Shown here: piece by piece, positions 46,072 to 58,384 of the stretch
Numbering within the stretch: position 1 is the first letter of the stretch
Layout of the letters: each line of letters starts with the position of its first letter
From: Lactiplantibacillus brownii
GTDB taxonomy: Bacteria; Bacillota; Bacilli; Lactobacillales; Lactobacillaceae
Direction: 5' to 3'
Length of the DNA stretch: 64,000 bases
Assembly: GCF_031085375.1 (NCBI RefSeq)
Contig: NZ_JAVCWF010000001.1
Coordinates: forward strand, 1,116,001-1,180,000
Translations under genes and position numbers: made by a program
Notes under the pieces: generated by a model
What the model was told of the DNA's origin: nothing
Databases searched by the model: none
Seen by the model: the letters and a program-made list of their open reading frames with translations, nothing else

Positions 46072-46119
46072 TTGAAGAATTCTTCAAGAGATTGCGATTT
46101 AGCACTCAACCGTTATAAT
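46072..46119 (+). promoter_or_regulatory. ltaS promoter with upstream perfect palindrome
   Basis: TTGCGA (46092-46097), 16-bp spacer, TATAAT (46114-46119). A perfect 16-nt palindrome TTGAAGAATTCTTCAA (46072-46087) ends five bases before the -35, and its TTGAAGAATT half is also directly repeated just upstream. This is a likely activator or operator site. Confidence 0.6.
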
Positions 46120-46151
46120 ATGGATTTGTTAATAGCAATGACGGAGGAATT

Positions 46152-48251
46152 ATGATGCCCAAATTTATAAAAAACACGGTTGGCAAGGTCAACACCACGC
46201 TTGGCTTTTTTACCCTGACCGTGGTCTTATTTTGGCTAAAGACGTATATCGCATATCAGCATGAATTTACGTTGGGGGTCAAAGGGACGGTCCAACAATT
46301 TCTACTGATTTTAAATCCATTTCCAACAGCCATTGTGCTACTTGGGATTGCGTTATATTTCCGTGGTCGCTTACGGTATTGGTTGTTAATGATCATTGAT
46401 ACCTTACAGACGACCTGGCTTTTTGCCAACATTTTGTATTACCGAGAGTTTTCGGACTTCATGTCTGCTGGCGTGATTAAGAGTTCTGGGGCGGCAAGTA
46501 ATAATTTAGGGACCAGTTTGGGCCAGATTATTCATGCGACCGACTTCTTAGTTTATGCGGATGTGGTGCTCCTAATTCTGTTGTTAGTTTTCAAGGTTAT
46601 TCGTATTGATCCGCGGCCGTTTAAGATTCGGTATGCGGCGACGATGACCATGATTGGGGTGGCCTTGTTTGCCGTCGATCTAGGCATGTCGGAACACGAT
46701 CGTTCTGACTTACTGACACGGACGTTTGATAATAATTATATTGTGAAGTATTTAGGCCTGAACACCTATGCGGGTTATAGTTTCTATCAGACTGAAAAGG
46801 AAAGCGCTACGCGTGCCCAAGCCAGCAGTAGTGATATGAAGAGTGTCCTCGCCTACTTGAAGAAAAATCAGGCAGGTGAAAACGTGAAGTACTTTGGCAA
46901 AGCCAAAGGAAAGAACGTTTTCGTGATCCATTTGGAAAGTTTCCAGCAATTTTTGATTGATTATAAGGTCGACGGTAAGGAAGTTACGCCGAACCTGAAC
47001 AAATTCTATCATGATAAGAGCACCCTCAGTTTTGATAATTTCTATCACCAAGTTGCCCAGGGGAAAACCTCTGATGCCGAAATGATGATGGAAAACTCGT
47101 TGTTTGGGTTACCAACTGGTTCAGCGATGACTCAATATGGGACTTCGAATACGTTCCAAGCGGCACCAGCTATTTTAGCGCAAAAGGGTTATACGACCGC
47201 TGCGTTTCATGGTGACGTCGCCAGTTTCTGGAACCGTGATAACGCCTATAAGTCTTGGGGTTATGATTATTTCTTCTATTCATCTTATTATAAAGAGAAG
47301 GCTGATTATAAGATTGGCTATGGCTTGAAGGATAAGATCTTCTTCAAGGACTCTGTTAAATATCTTGAAAAGTTACCTCAGCCATTTTATGCCAAGCTGA
47401 TCACGTTGACGAACCACTATCCTTATCCATTGGATAAACAAAACGTCAGCATCCAGAAGACGACGACGGGGGATTCCACGGTTGATGGCTATGTCCAAAC
47501 GGCCCATTATCTGGATCAGGCATTCGCTGAATTTGTCAGTTATCTGAAGAAGGCTGGCCTGTATAAGAATAGTATGATTGTCTTGTATGGGGATCATTAC
47601 GGGATTTCAAATAATCACCGTGCAGCCATTGCGCAACTATTAGGTAAGAAGTCGATCACTAACTTTGACCTAGCACAGTTCCAAAAAGTGCCATTTATGA
47701 TCCATTCTGAAGGAATCAAGGGTGGGGTTAACCACACATATGGTGGTGAAATTGATGCTTTACCAACCATATTTGATTTATTAGGAATCAAGAATAAGGG
47801 CTATATTCAATTTGGGACTGACTTATTGTCGAGCAAGCATGATCAAACCGTTGCCTTTCGAAATGGGGACTTTGTCTCGCCGACCTATACGAAGTTGGGG
47901 AGCACCGTCTACAATTCTAAGACTGGTAAGAAGCTGACTGATATGACGGATACCCAAAAGAAGACAGTCAAGCAGATGCAAAATCATGTCACGACTGAAC
48001 TCTCACTTTCTGATCGCGTTATTCAAGGAGACTTACTTCGCTTCTATACGCCTAAGGGCTTTAAGAAGGTCAATAAGTCTGACTATAACTATAAGGTCAC
48101 TAAGACGCTGAAATCATTGAAAGAACTTCAAAAAGAGAAGAAGACGAGTGTCTTGTCGAAGAATAAAGGCAAGTCAACGGTGGATCTCTATCAAACGGAT
48201 GCACCAGAACTATCTGATTCAAGTAGTTCTAGTAGCAGTTCAAGTAAATAA
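46152..48251 (+). CDS. ltaS: Lipoteichoic acid synthase
   Basis: 699 residues. Five N-terminal membrane helices are followed by an extracellular sulfatase-like domain. The catalytic Thr lies in QGKTSDAEMMMENS (about residue 305), with metal-site HLESFQ and YGDHYG. It polymerises glycerol phosphate from phosphatidylglycerol onto the glycolipid anchor. The C-terminus ends in a long Ser-rich tail. GGAGG lies before the ATG. It is functionally linked to lafA/lafB about 5 kb upstream. Confidence 0.95.
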   Translation: MMPKFIKNTVGKVNTTLGFFTLTVVLFWLKTYIAYQHEFTLGVKGTVQQFLLILNPFPTAIVLLGIALYFRGRLRYWLLMIIDTLQTTWLFANILYYREFSDFMSAGVIKSSGAASNNLGTSLGQIIHATDFLVYADVVLLILLLVFKVIRIDPRPFKIRYAATMTMIGVALFAVDLGMSEHDRSDLLTRTFDNNYIVKYLGLNTYAGYSFYQTEKESATRAQASSSDMKSVLAYLKKNQAGENVKYFGKAKGKNVFVIHLESFQQFLIDYKVDGKEVTPNLNKFYHDKSTLSFDNFYHQVAQGKTSDAEMMMENSLFGLPTGSAMTQYGTSNTFQAAPAILAQKGYTTAAFHGDVASFWNRDNAYKSWGYDYFFYSSYYKEKADYKIGYGLKDKIFFKDSVKYLEKLPQPFYAKLITLTNHYPYPLDKQNVSIQKTTTGDSTVDGYVQTAHYLDQAFAEFVSYLKKAGLYKNSMIVLYGDHYGISNNHRAAIAQLLGKKSITNFDLAQFQKVPFMIHSEGIKGGVNHTYGGEIDALPTIFDLLGIKNKGYIQFGTDLLSSKHDQTVAFRNGDFVSPTYTKLGSTVYNSKTGKKLTDMTDTQKKTVKQMQNHVTTELSLSDRVIQGDLLRFYTPKGFKKVNKSDYNYKVTKTLKSLKELQKEKKTSVLSKNKGKSTVDLYQTDAPELSDSSSSSSSSSK

Positions 48252-48263
48252 GCTTTCTGATGT

Positions 48264-48295
48264 GGGAACGATTACTTCGGTAGTCGTTCTTTTTT
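48264..48295 (+). terminator. Terminator after ltaS
   Basis: GAACGATTAC pairs with GTAGTCGTTC around a TTCG tetraloop, followed by six T. Confidence 0.92.
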
Positions 48296-48379
48296 ATGCC
48301 TTTAGGTTGAGTGGAGCGTGCTAAAGCGTACGAAAAAAATCCGGCGGCTATGTAGGTGGATAACAAAGTGGTTAAACCA

Positions 48380-48446
48380 AAGCGCCTCCAAGCGAATTAG
48401 CATGTAGGTGTCGAAGCCAACATTACTAAATCGAAAGGAGACGCTT
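48380..48446 (+). promoter_or_regulatory. Helix masking the ribosome site of a small ORF
   Basis: AAGCGCCTCC (48380-48389) pairs at 9 of 10 positions with GGAGACGCTT (48437-48446), which contains the ribosome binding site of the ORF at 48450. Confidence 0.35.
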
Positions 48447-48449
48447 GAA

Positions 48450-48527
48450 ATGGCGAATAAGCTAAATAGTCTTGCACCGTACCAAATGGTTGTGCAAGTG
48501 CCATATCGTATTCACTCCAAAGTATAG
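48450..48527 (+). CDS. Candidate 25-residue peptide ORF
   Basis: ATG 48450 lies nine bases after AAAGGAG. The peptide starts MANKLNSLAPYQMVVQVPY and ends HSKV; it is not rich in one residue and has no family match that I recognise. Its ribosome site can be masked by an upstream helix. It may be a leader peptide, a small protein or chance. Confidence 0.3.
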   Translation: MANKLNSLAPYQMVVQVPYRIHSKV

Positions 48528-49000
48528 AAGAAGACTGATTTATAATCAATATCGTCGTGACTGACAGAGGCATATTAAATTATTGTGCTTCATGAAGTGA
48601 GGAGGTTATTTTTACAGGCTATATTGGACAGATGGGTTGTGGTTAGAAGACAGAATGGTCACACTGAATTAAAACATAATTGTGACAAGTGGCTGGATCG
48701 TGTGACTGAGGAAGTTGCGGTACTAAGCTTATTCGGCGTTTACTGAAGTAAGATGGGGTGCGTCTTGTGGTAGAACTACCGCTTGAAATCATGATTGAAA
48801 CGCCGTAAGATGTGTCACGTGACGATATTTGGTTAATTTTTGATCTTTTTCAAAATTAATTGGTTAAAATGCTTGACCCATGTCTCGATTATTGATATTA
48901 TATTTCTTGTCGTTAAGAACGGCATGCAACATTACTCATGATTTTGAATATATCAGGACGTTTGAAACGTTATCTTGAATTTTTATTCAAAATGATTTAT
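48528..49000. other. Gap before the rrn operon
   Basis: About 470 AT-rich bases. A plus-strand frame from GTG 48598 gives 49 codons ending FGVY, but lacks a convincing ribosome site. It may be a decayed gene. Nothing else is recognised. Confidence 0.3.
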
Positions 49001-49009
49001 AAAAAGTTG

Positions 49010-49038
49010 TTGACATGTTCTTCTGATGATGATAAACT
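49010..49038 (+). promoter_or_regulatory. rrn operon promoter
   Basis: TTGACA (49010-49015), 17-bp spacer, TAAACT (49033-49038), preceded by an A/T-rich UP-like stretch. Confidence 0.8.
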
Positions 49039-49228
49039 TTAATAGTTGTGTTGAGGAATTCAACCAACAAATTAGACCTTTGAAAACTGAACAAAGTTTC
49101 GACAAATCAAATGTGTAGGGTCTAGCAATCCTTGTGATTGTTAGCAAAACATTTGCGAAGTCAATTCGTGAAAACAATTAATAAATTTGAACCAACTTTT
49201 TAAATGAGCTTTTTTAGAACTCATCATT

Positions 49229-50800
<1,572 letters not shown>

Positions 50801-50880
50801 ATATTACGGAAACCTTACACATGATTGTTGAAACTTTGTTTAGTTTTGAGAGGTCTAACTCTCAATTTAATAACGCTTTT

Positions 50881-50954
50881 GGGCCTATAGCTCAGTTGGT
50901 GAGAGCGCACGCCTGATAAGCGTGAGGTCGATGGTTCGAGTCCATTTAGGCCCA
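50881..50954 (+). tRNA. tRNA-Ile (GAT)
   Basis: Cloverleaf with acceptor GGGCCTA/TAGGCCC, anticodon GAT, T-arm GGTTCGAGTCC. In the 16S-23S spacer. Confidence 0.95.
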
Positions 50955-50983
50955 TCGAGAACGCATAGTTCTTGTATCACTAT

Positions 50984-51056
50984 GGGGAATTAGCTCAGCT
51001 GGGAGAGCACCTGCTTTGCAAGCAGGAGGTCAACGGTTCGATCCCGTTATTCTCCA
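50984..51056 (+). tRNA. tRNA-Ala (TGC)
   Basis: Acceptor GGGGAAT/ATTCTCC, anticodon TGC in CTTTGCAAG, T-arm GGTTCGATCC. Second spacer tRNA. Confidence 0.95.
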
Positions 51057-51212
51057 TTGACGACATTGGTCGTCAACGAAACTTGTTCTTTGAAAACTAG
51101 ATAATATCAAATATATTTTTTCATAATGAAACCGAGAACACCGCGTTTTTTGAGTTTTTTAAAAGAAGTTTAATCGCTAAACTCAATTAATCGTATTTTC
51201 CTTTGGAAAATA

Positions 51213-54134
<2,922 letters not shown>

Positions 54135-54206
54135 GCAATTGGTGTTCAGGTTCATAGGAGAAATTATTTGATATTAGCTAGTTTTGAGGGCACAAGTTCT
54201 CAATAG

Positions 54207-54323
54207 TGTGGCGACGATGGCAAGAAGGATACACCTGTTCCCATGTCGAACACAGAAGTTAAGCTTCTTAGCGCCGAGAGTAGTTGGGGGATCGCTCCCT
54301 GCGAGGGTAGGACGTTGCCATGC
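54207..54323 (+). rRNA. 5S ribosomal RNA
   Basis: About 117 bases. TGTGGCGACGATGGC pairs with the 3' end GTTGCCATGC, and CACCTGTTCCCATGTCGAACACAG is the conserved loop B/C region. Confidence 0.95.
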
Positions 54324-54329
54324 GAATAT

Positions 54330-54402
54330 TCCGACATAGCTCAGTTGGTAGAGCGCTTGACTGTTAATCAAGATGTCGACGGTTCGAGCCCGCCTGTCGG
54401 AG
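54330..54402 (+). tRNA. tRNA-Asn (GTT)
   Basis: Acceptor TCCGACA/TGTCGGA, anticodon GTT in CTGTTAATC. First of the tRNA cluster after 5S. Confidence 0.94.
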
Positions 54403-54419
54403 TTATCTACGTAAGCCAT

Positions 54420-54509
54420 GGAGAGTTGTCCGAGTGGCTGAAGGAGCAGCATTGGAAATGCTGTAAACGGGTTATACCTGTTTCAAGGGTTCGAATCCCT
54501 TACTCTCCG
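54420..54509 (+). tRNA. tRNA-Ser (GGA)
   Basis: 90 bases with long variable arm; acceptor GGAGAGT/ACTCTCC; anticodon GGA. Confidence 0.94.
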
Positions 54510-54527
54510 TTAAGTTAGATACTATAT

Positions 54528-54600
54528 GACCCCTTGGTCAAGTGGTTTAAGACACTGCCCTTTCACGGCAGTAACATGGGTTCGAATCCCGTAGGGGTCA
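54528..54600 (+). tRNA. tRNA-Glu (TTC)
   Basis: Acceptor GACCCCT/AGGGGTC, anticodon TTC in CCTTTCACG. Confidence 0.94.
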
Positions 54601-54604
54601 TCAT

Positions 54605-54677
54605 GGAGGATTAGCTCAGTTGGGAGAGCGTCTGCCTTACAAGCAGAGGGTCACAGGTTCGAGCCCTGTATCCTCCA
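54605..54677 (+). tRNA. tRNA-Val (TAC)
   Basis: Acceptor GGAGGAT/ATCCTCC, anticodon TAC in CCTTACAAG. Confidence 0.94.
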
Positions 54678-54733
54678 TATGATGAGATTTCATTCATCAG
54701 AAAAATTTAATAAACTTCATCATGAAAGATTTT

Positions 54734-54806
54734 GGCTCGGTAGCTCAGTCGGTAGAGCAATGGATTGAAGCTCCATGTGTCGGCGGTTCGATTCCGTCCC
54801 GCGCCA
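54734..54806 (+). tRNA. tRNA-Phe (GAA) with an acceptor-stem mismatch
   Basis: Anticodon GAA in ATTGAAGCT, T-arm GGTTCGATTCC. The 5' acceptor arm is GGCTCGG and the 3' arm CCGCGCC, so position 4 (T) faces C; the other six pairs are canonical. A G at position 4 would restore a perfect stem. Confidence 0.9.
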
Positions 54807-54811
54807 TTTAT

Positions 54812-54894
54812 GGAGGGGTAGCGAAGTCTGGCTAAACGCGGCGGACTGTAAATCCGCTCCTTCGGGTTCGGTGGTTCGAATCCACTCCCCTCCA
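54812..54894 (+). tRNA. tRNA-Tyr (GTA)
   Basis: 83 bases with long variable arm; acceptor GGAGGGG/CCCCTCC; anticodon GTA. Confidence 0.94.
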
Positions 54895-54902
54895 TTTTTC
54901 AT

Positions 54903-54976
54903 AGGGATATAGTTCAATGGTAGAACAATGGTCTCCAAAACCATCGATGTGGGTTCAACTCCTACTATCCCTGCCA
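54903..54976 (+). tRNA. tRNA-Trp (CCA)
   Basis: Acceptor AGGGATA/TATCCCT, discriminator G, encoded CCA at 54974-54976, anticodon CCA in TCTCCAAAA. Confidence 0.93.
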
Positions 54977-54980
54977 TGAT

Positions 54981-55054
54981 GGCGGTATTGGCGAAGTGGT
55001 TAACGCACCGGATTGTGGCTCCGGCACGCGTGGGTTCGATTCCCACATACCGCC
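54981..55054 (+). tRNA. tRNA-His (GTG)
   Basis: Includes the extra 5' G (-1) pairing with C73; acceptor GCGGTAT/ATACCGC; anticodon GTG in ATTGTGGCT. Confidence 0.93.
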
Positions 55055-55061
55055 CTTTGAT

Positions 55062-55133
55062 TGGGTTATAGCCAAGTGGTAAGGCAATGGACTTTGACTC
55101 CATCATGCGCTGGTTCGAATCCAGCTAACCCAA
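55062..55133 (+). tRNA. tRNA-Gln (TTG)
   Basis: Acceptor TGGGTTA/TAACCCA, anticodon TTG in ACTTTGACT. Confidence 0.94.
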
Positions 55134-55153
55134 TTTGGGTTGGGCAAAATGAT

Positions 55154-55224
<71 letters not shown>

Positions 55225-55276
55225 TTTCCTGATGGGAATAGTAACCTAATCAGCAATAAGTCCAATTCTTTATTAT

Positions 55277-55361
55277 GCCGGCGTGGCGGAATTGGCAGAC
55301 GCGCTGGACTCAAAATCCAGTTCCCGTTGAGGGAGTATCGGTTCGACCCCGATCGCCGGTA
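55277..55361 (+). tRNA. tRNA-Leu (CAA)
   Basis: 85 bases with long variable arm; acceptor GCCGGCG/CGCCGGT; anticodon CAA in ACTCAAAAT. Confidence 0.93.
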
Positions 55362-55366
55362 TCATT

Positions 55367-55406
55367 GTAGTAGTAACGTATTTATTACGTTACTACTTTT
55401 TTTTTA
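55367..55406 (+). terminator. Terminator of the rrn-tRNA operon
   Basis: GTAGTAGTAACGTA pairs with TACGTTACTAC, followed by ten T. Confidence 0.9.
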
Positions 55407-55491
55407 CAAAAAAACTATTTTAAAGGATCATCGATAATTATTTAATTTTTTGCTAGATGATTGGAGATCGTAAGAGGAGGTCGGTATCGAT

Positions 55492-56037
55492 ATGAGTAAA
55501 ACAAAAGTTATCGTGATTAGTGGGGTCACAGCAGGCGGGAAGACGACATTGGTGACTGCTTTAAGCCAATGCATTGATAATGTCTGTGTCCTGTCGTTTG
55601 ATGATTATAGTATTGATGCATTACCGTCTGCGCCAACCGTCAATCAAATGGTGGCGAATTTTCATGAAGCGGTCAATCAATATGATATTACAGCGTTAAT
55701 GACAGACTTAGTATTAGCGATGGAGACTAATCAGTTTAGCGTTATTTTGATTGATTTTCCATTTGGCTATGTTCATGCTGTGTTAAGACCTTATATAGAG
55801 ACGGTCATCTATTTACGAACGCCACTAGATATTGCATTTGCCAGACGATTAATCAGAGACTTTTCCGAAAGTAGTCAAAACGAGATTATGACTTGGACGA
55901 GAACGTATTTGAATGAGGTTCGACCACTGTTTTTAGCACATGACCAGCTTGTCTCAGCTACAGCTGATTATGTCTTGGATGGCACTGCTAGCACAGCGGA
56001 ACAAATTACTCAGCTAAAAGGCTTTAATGTCATTTAG
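55492..56037 (+). CDS. P-loop kinase-like protein (uridine kinase-like fold)
   Basis: 181 residues. Walker A SGVTAGGKTT (about residues 10-19), a FDDYSID segment like the substrate lid of nucleoside kinases, VILIDFPFGY (Walker B-like), VIYLRTPLDIAFARRLIRD with lid arginines. It resembles small uridine kinase or adenylylsulfate-kinase-like NTP-binding proteins. The substrate is unknown. AAGAGGAGG lies upstream. Stand-alone after the tRNA cluster. Confidence 0.75.
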   Translation: MSKTKVIVISGVTAGGKTTLVTALSQCIDNVCVLSFDDYSIDALPSAPTVNQMVANFHEAVNQYDITALMTDLVLAMETNQFSVILIDFPFGYVHAVLRPYIETVIYLRTPLDIAFARRLIRDFSESSQNEIMTWTRTYLNEVRPLFLAHDQLVSATADYVLDGTASTAEQITQLKGFNVI

Positions 56038-56267
56038 GAATCCATGCACTAGACAGGGGAAAGTAAGCTGAATAGCTGTCTGAAGTGTCTGTTAATTGTC
56101 ATAGTTGGCGCATACAAATAAATCGAGTAGGCGACCGTGCTTTTAAGAAAATGTAACCGTTGTCCAATGTCTGAATTCGACAGTGTGCGCGAATCTTCAT
56201 TCAGTCACTGGGCCTGGCTATACTTAAAATTGACTCTCAAGCTATAGAAACTTCAAAATGAATACAG

Positions 56268-56312
56268 AAATCCCTGCAATAGCGGCTGTTAGCCAGACTA
56301 GTGCAGGGACTT
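56268..56312 (-). terminator. Hairpin downstream of the GNAT gene
   Basis: TCCCTGCA (56271-56278) pairs with TGCAGGGA (56302-56309). The minus side runs into a T-rich stretch. Confidence 0.5.
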
Positions 56313-56317
56313 CGTGG

Positions 56318-56839
56318 TTACTTGATCAATTTTTCATAAACGTAACAAACGTCATCTAAATGGTAAACGCCGACCATTTCGCCAACACGTTTAAATTGCA
56401 TTTTATCAATTAAATGTTGCATGGCATGGTTATCAGCGTGTGTATCAATCCGGACACTCTGAATTTCAGGGTGTTCCTTTGTGATGTGCGCAATAATTTT
56501 CTCAAATAGTTGGGTTGCGTAGCCGTGACCAGCATGATTAGAATGGATGGCGACCCGGTGAATGACAACATAGGGACCTGTCGTATTCAGCCAATCTGCC
56601 TTCGCAGTATCGTAAGTCGCGTCTGGCGAAGGCACAACGGCGACTGCGCCAACCGTTGCGTCATCGTCTGAGTTGAATAAATACGCAGCACCTTGCATAA
56701 TATCTGCGGTGATTTGCTTGCGTGATGGGTAGTCACCTTGCCATTGGTTGACGCCAGCTTCTGCCAATTGGTTGCGACCATCACTTAAAATATCAATAAT
56801 GGCGTCGATATCGTCTAAAGTTGCTTTCTTAAAATACAT
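56318..56839 (-). CDS. GNAT-family N-acetyltransferase
   Basis: 173 residues. The GNAT core is visible: N-terminal MYFKKATLDDIDAIIDIL, beta4 YVVIHRVAIHSNHAGHGYATQLFEKII (acetyl-CoA pyrophosphate loop variant H-GHGYA), and SVRIDTHADNHAMQHLIDKMQFKRVG. The acceptor substrate is unknown. AGGAG precedes the ATG. Confidence 0.85.
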   Translation of the reverse strand: MYFKKATLDDIDAIIDILSDGRNQLAEAGVNQWQGDYPSRKQITADIMQGAAYLFNSDDDATVGAVAVVPSPDATYDTAKADWLNTTGPYVVIHRVAIHSNHAGHGYATQLFEKIIAHITKEHPEIQSVRIDTHADNHAMQHLIDKMQFKRVGEMVGVYHLDDVCYVYEKLIK

Positions 56840-56950
56840 TGTTCTGTGGCTCCTCTCTTAAAACCAACCGTCATAAAAACGGCTGACTTTAACAGTATAC
56901 AGAAATGAAGCCAGAATGAAACTATTTTCTCTCGTTTTCTCAGCTTTTTT

Positions 56951-57787
56951 TCATGAACCCAATTTCATTAAAATAGCTCGAGCTTGCGCAGCCAACTGAT
57001 GCTTGATATTGTAAGCGGCAACCGCACTAGGGGTGTATTGGTAAGCATTCGTTCGTAAGGTAGCCGCATAGAAGTCCAAATAGGGCAAGTTGTTGGCAGT
57101 AGCAATCTGAATGGCCCGTTGCCAATCGAAATCGACGCGCCGATAATCAATGGCCTGTAAGCCTTGGTCATCAATCGTTAGAATTAAATACATCGCCCGA
57201 GGTTGTCTTAGCGCTGGGCGGACCGCTGTTGGTAAGCCAATCGTCCCGGCGTTTAAAATCAATTGACCACGAGTTGAATAACGCATGATGGGTTGGTGAG
57301 TATGAGCATAGATCACGATATCGGGTTCACCAGTCGTCGCTTGATCGAAGTTTGCTTGGGCTTCTGTGGGTGCTAGACTATGACCACTGACGAAATTCGG
57401 CAACACATGTTGTAAACGAATCGTAAGCGGGCCTACTTGCTTGGTTTGCGTCATTGGTAGTTGCAATAGTTGTTGAAAGTGGGTTGTACTTAATTGTTGG
57501 TGATCATAAGCCGTTAAAATTGTGGCCATGATTTGTTTCGGTTTGGTAAAGGTTGTTGGATCAGCGTGCAACACCTTTTGATAATTTTGCTCATGATTGC
57601 CGAGCACTGCGGCAGTGGGGTGGACTTGATCTAACAACTGCATACAGCGTTCAGATTCGGGACCGCGAACCGTATTATCACCAACGGTCCAGTAGTCTGT
57701 GACTTGTTGAGATTGAGCATCCGCAAGCACCGCTTCAAGTGCGGTGGCATTGCCATGAATGTCAGATAAAATAGCAATTTTTGGCAT
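56951..57787 (-). CDS. Calcineurin-like metallophosphoesterase
   Basis: 278 residues. Metal-binding motifs are intact and in order: SDIHGNATALEAV, TVGDNTVRGPES, VLGNHEQ and YAHTHQP. It is similar to YfcE/ApaH-like phosphodiesterases of the DUF2156-free, small cytoplasmic type. The substrate could be a nucleotide, a phosphodiester or a phosphoprotein. AAAGGAG precedes the ATG. Confidence 0.82.
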   Translation of the reverse strand: MPKIAILSDIHGNATALEAVLADAQSQQVTDYWTVGDNTVRGPESERCMQLLDQVHPTAAVLGNHEQNYQKVLHADPTTFTKPKQIMATILTAYDHQQLSTTHFQQLLQLPMTQTKQVGPLTIRLQHVLPNFVSGHSLAPTEAQANFDQATTGEPDIVIYAHTHQPIMRYSTRGQLILNAGTIGLPTAVRPALRQPRAMYLILTIDDQGLQAIDYRRVDFDWQRAIQIATANNLPYLDFYAATLRTNAYQYTPSAVAAYNIKHQLAAQARAILMKLGS

Positions 57788-57908
57788 AAAAAGACTCCTT
57801 TGAACACAAATTCATGTCATAAGTAAGTAAACTTCACTATTGATAAGAAATGGTTAGCATGTTATGGCCGAGTAAATACAATCGCCATAAAATCTGTTAT
57901 AATAGTTT

Positions 57909-57996
57909 TGAAACGAAGTAATATATTAGCACGTATATTCAAGCCAATTCGTTTCGAGGTCGTTGTTATCCTTGTGATAGCAACGGCTTTTATTTT
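57909..57996 (+). ncRNA. Candidate small RNA with own -10 and terminator
   Basis: TATAAT (57898-57903) is followed by GAAACGAA (57910-57917) pairing with TTCGTTTC (57948-57955). Then comes CGTTGTTATC (57961-57970) pairing with GATAGCAACG (57976-57985) and a T-rich tail. There is no ORF and no upstream plus-strand gene needing this terminator. About 85 bases would be made. The -35 is weak. Confidence 0.45.
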
Positions 57997-58049
57997 AGCA
58001 TACTGTTTGAAAAGAGTTGTGAAAGAATTAGATTAAAATGAAATTAGTA

Positions 58050-58078
58050 TTGACATCTTAAAATGAGAATGTTTTAAT
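58050..58078 (+). promoter_or_regulatory. Promoter of the aromatic amino acid operon
   Basis: TTGACA (58050-58055), 17-bp spacer, TTTAAT (58073-58078). Confidence 0.75.
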
Positions 58079-58112
58079 ATAAACAACAACTTAACGGAAA
58101 GGACAGATTATT

Positions 58113-58169
58113 ATGACTCAGCTATTACCAACTAACGCGTATTATTTCGGCTTCTATTACTTTAGGTAA
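58113..58169 (+). CDS. Tyr/Phe-rich leader peptide of the aromatic operon
   Basis: MTQLLPTNAYYFGFYYFR, 18 residues, with AAAGGA 13 bases before the ATG. Seven of eight residues in YYFGFYYF are Tyr or Phe, the end products of this pathway. It lies 216 bases before the first structural gene and is followed by alternative helices ending in an intrinsic terminator. This is the layout of a ribosome-mediated transcription attenuator. The peptide itself needs no function. Confidence 0.88.
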   Translation: MTQLLPTNAYYFGFYYFR

Positions 58170-58345
58170 CGTCCGGATCGGTTTCTTAGATGCGGACGTC
58201 CACACGTCCGTGTCTAAGGTTAGCGAAGTCAGATTTGTCTTGGCCAGCTAGACACGTTGAAAGTCTAGCTGGGATGATATTACCCGTTCAAATACTGAAT
58301 GGCTTAGCGCCAGCTAGATTTTCATAATCTAGCTGGCGTTTTTTT
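58169..58345 (+). promoter_or_regulatory. Relay attenuator with antiterminator and terminator
   Basis: Segments: A 58169-58175, B 58185-58199, C 58204-58218, 1 58244-58256, 2 58262-58272, 3 58308-58320, 4 58326-58338. Set one: B:C (15 bp, loop CCAC), 1:2 (10 bp) and 3:4 (13 bp) plus seven T, a terminator. Set two: A:B (ACGTCCG with CGGACGT), C:1 (CGTGTCTA with TAGACACG) and 2:3 (11 bp with one G-T), which blocks 3:4. A overlaps the leader stop codon, so a ribosome finishing the peptide covers A and favours termination; one stalled at Tyr/Phe codons leaves A free and favours read-through. Confidence 0.8.
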
Positions 58346-58384
58346 ACCCGTAATTTCAGTTGCAAATTGAGAAGGAGTGACATC

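Noticed and set aside
48598..48747. 49-codon ORF (GTG start) before the rrn operon
   Set aside because: No proper ribosome site for the GTG and no recognisable family; left as possible decayed gene.
57788..58112. T-box riboswitch upstream of the aromatic operon
   Set aside because: No T-box sequence (AGGGTGGNACCGCG) or specifier loop is seen; the leader-peptide attenuator explains the region better.
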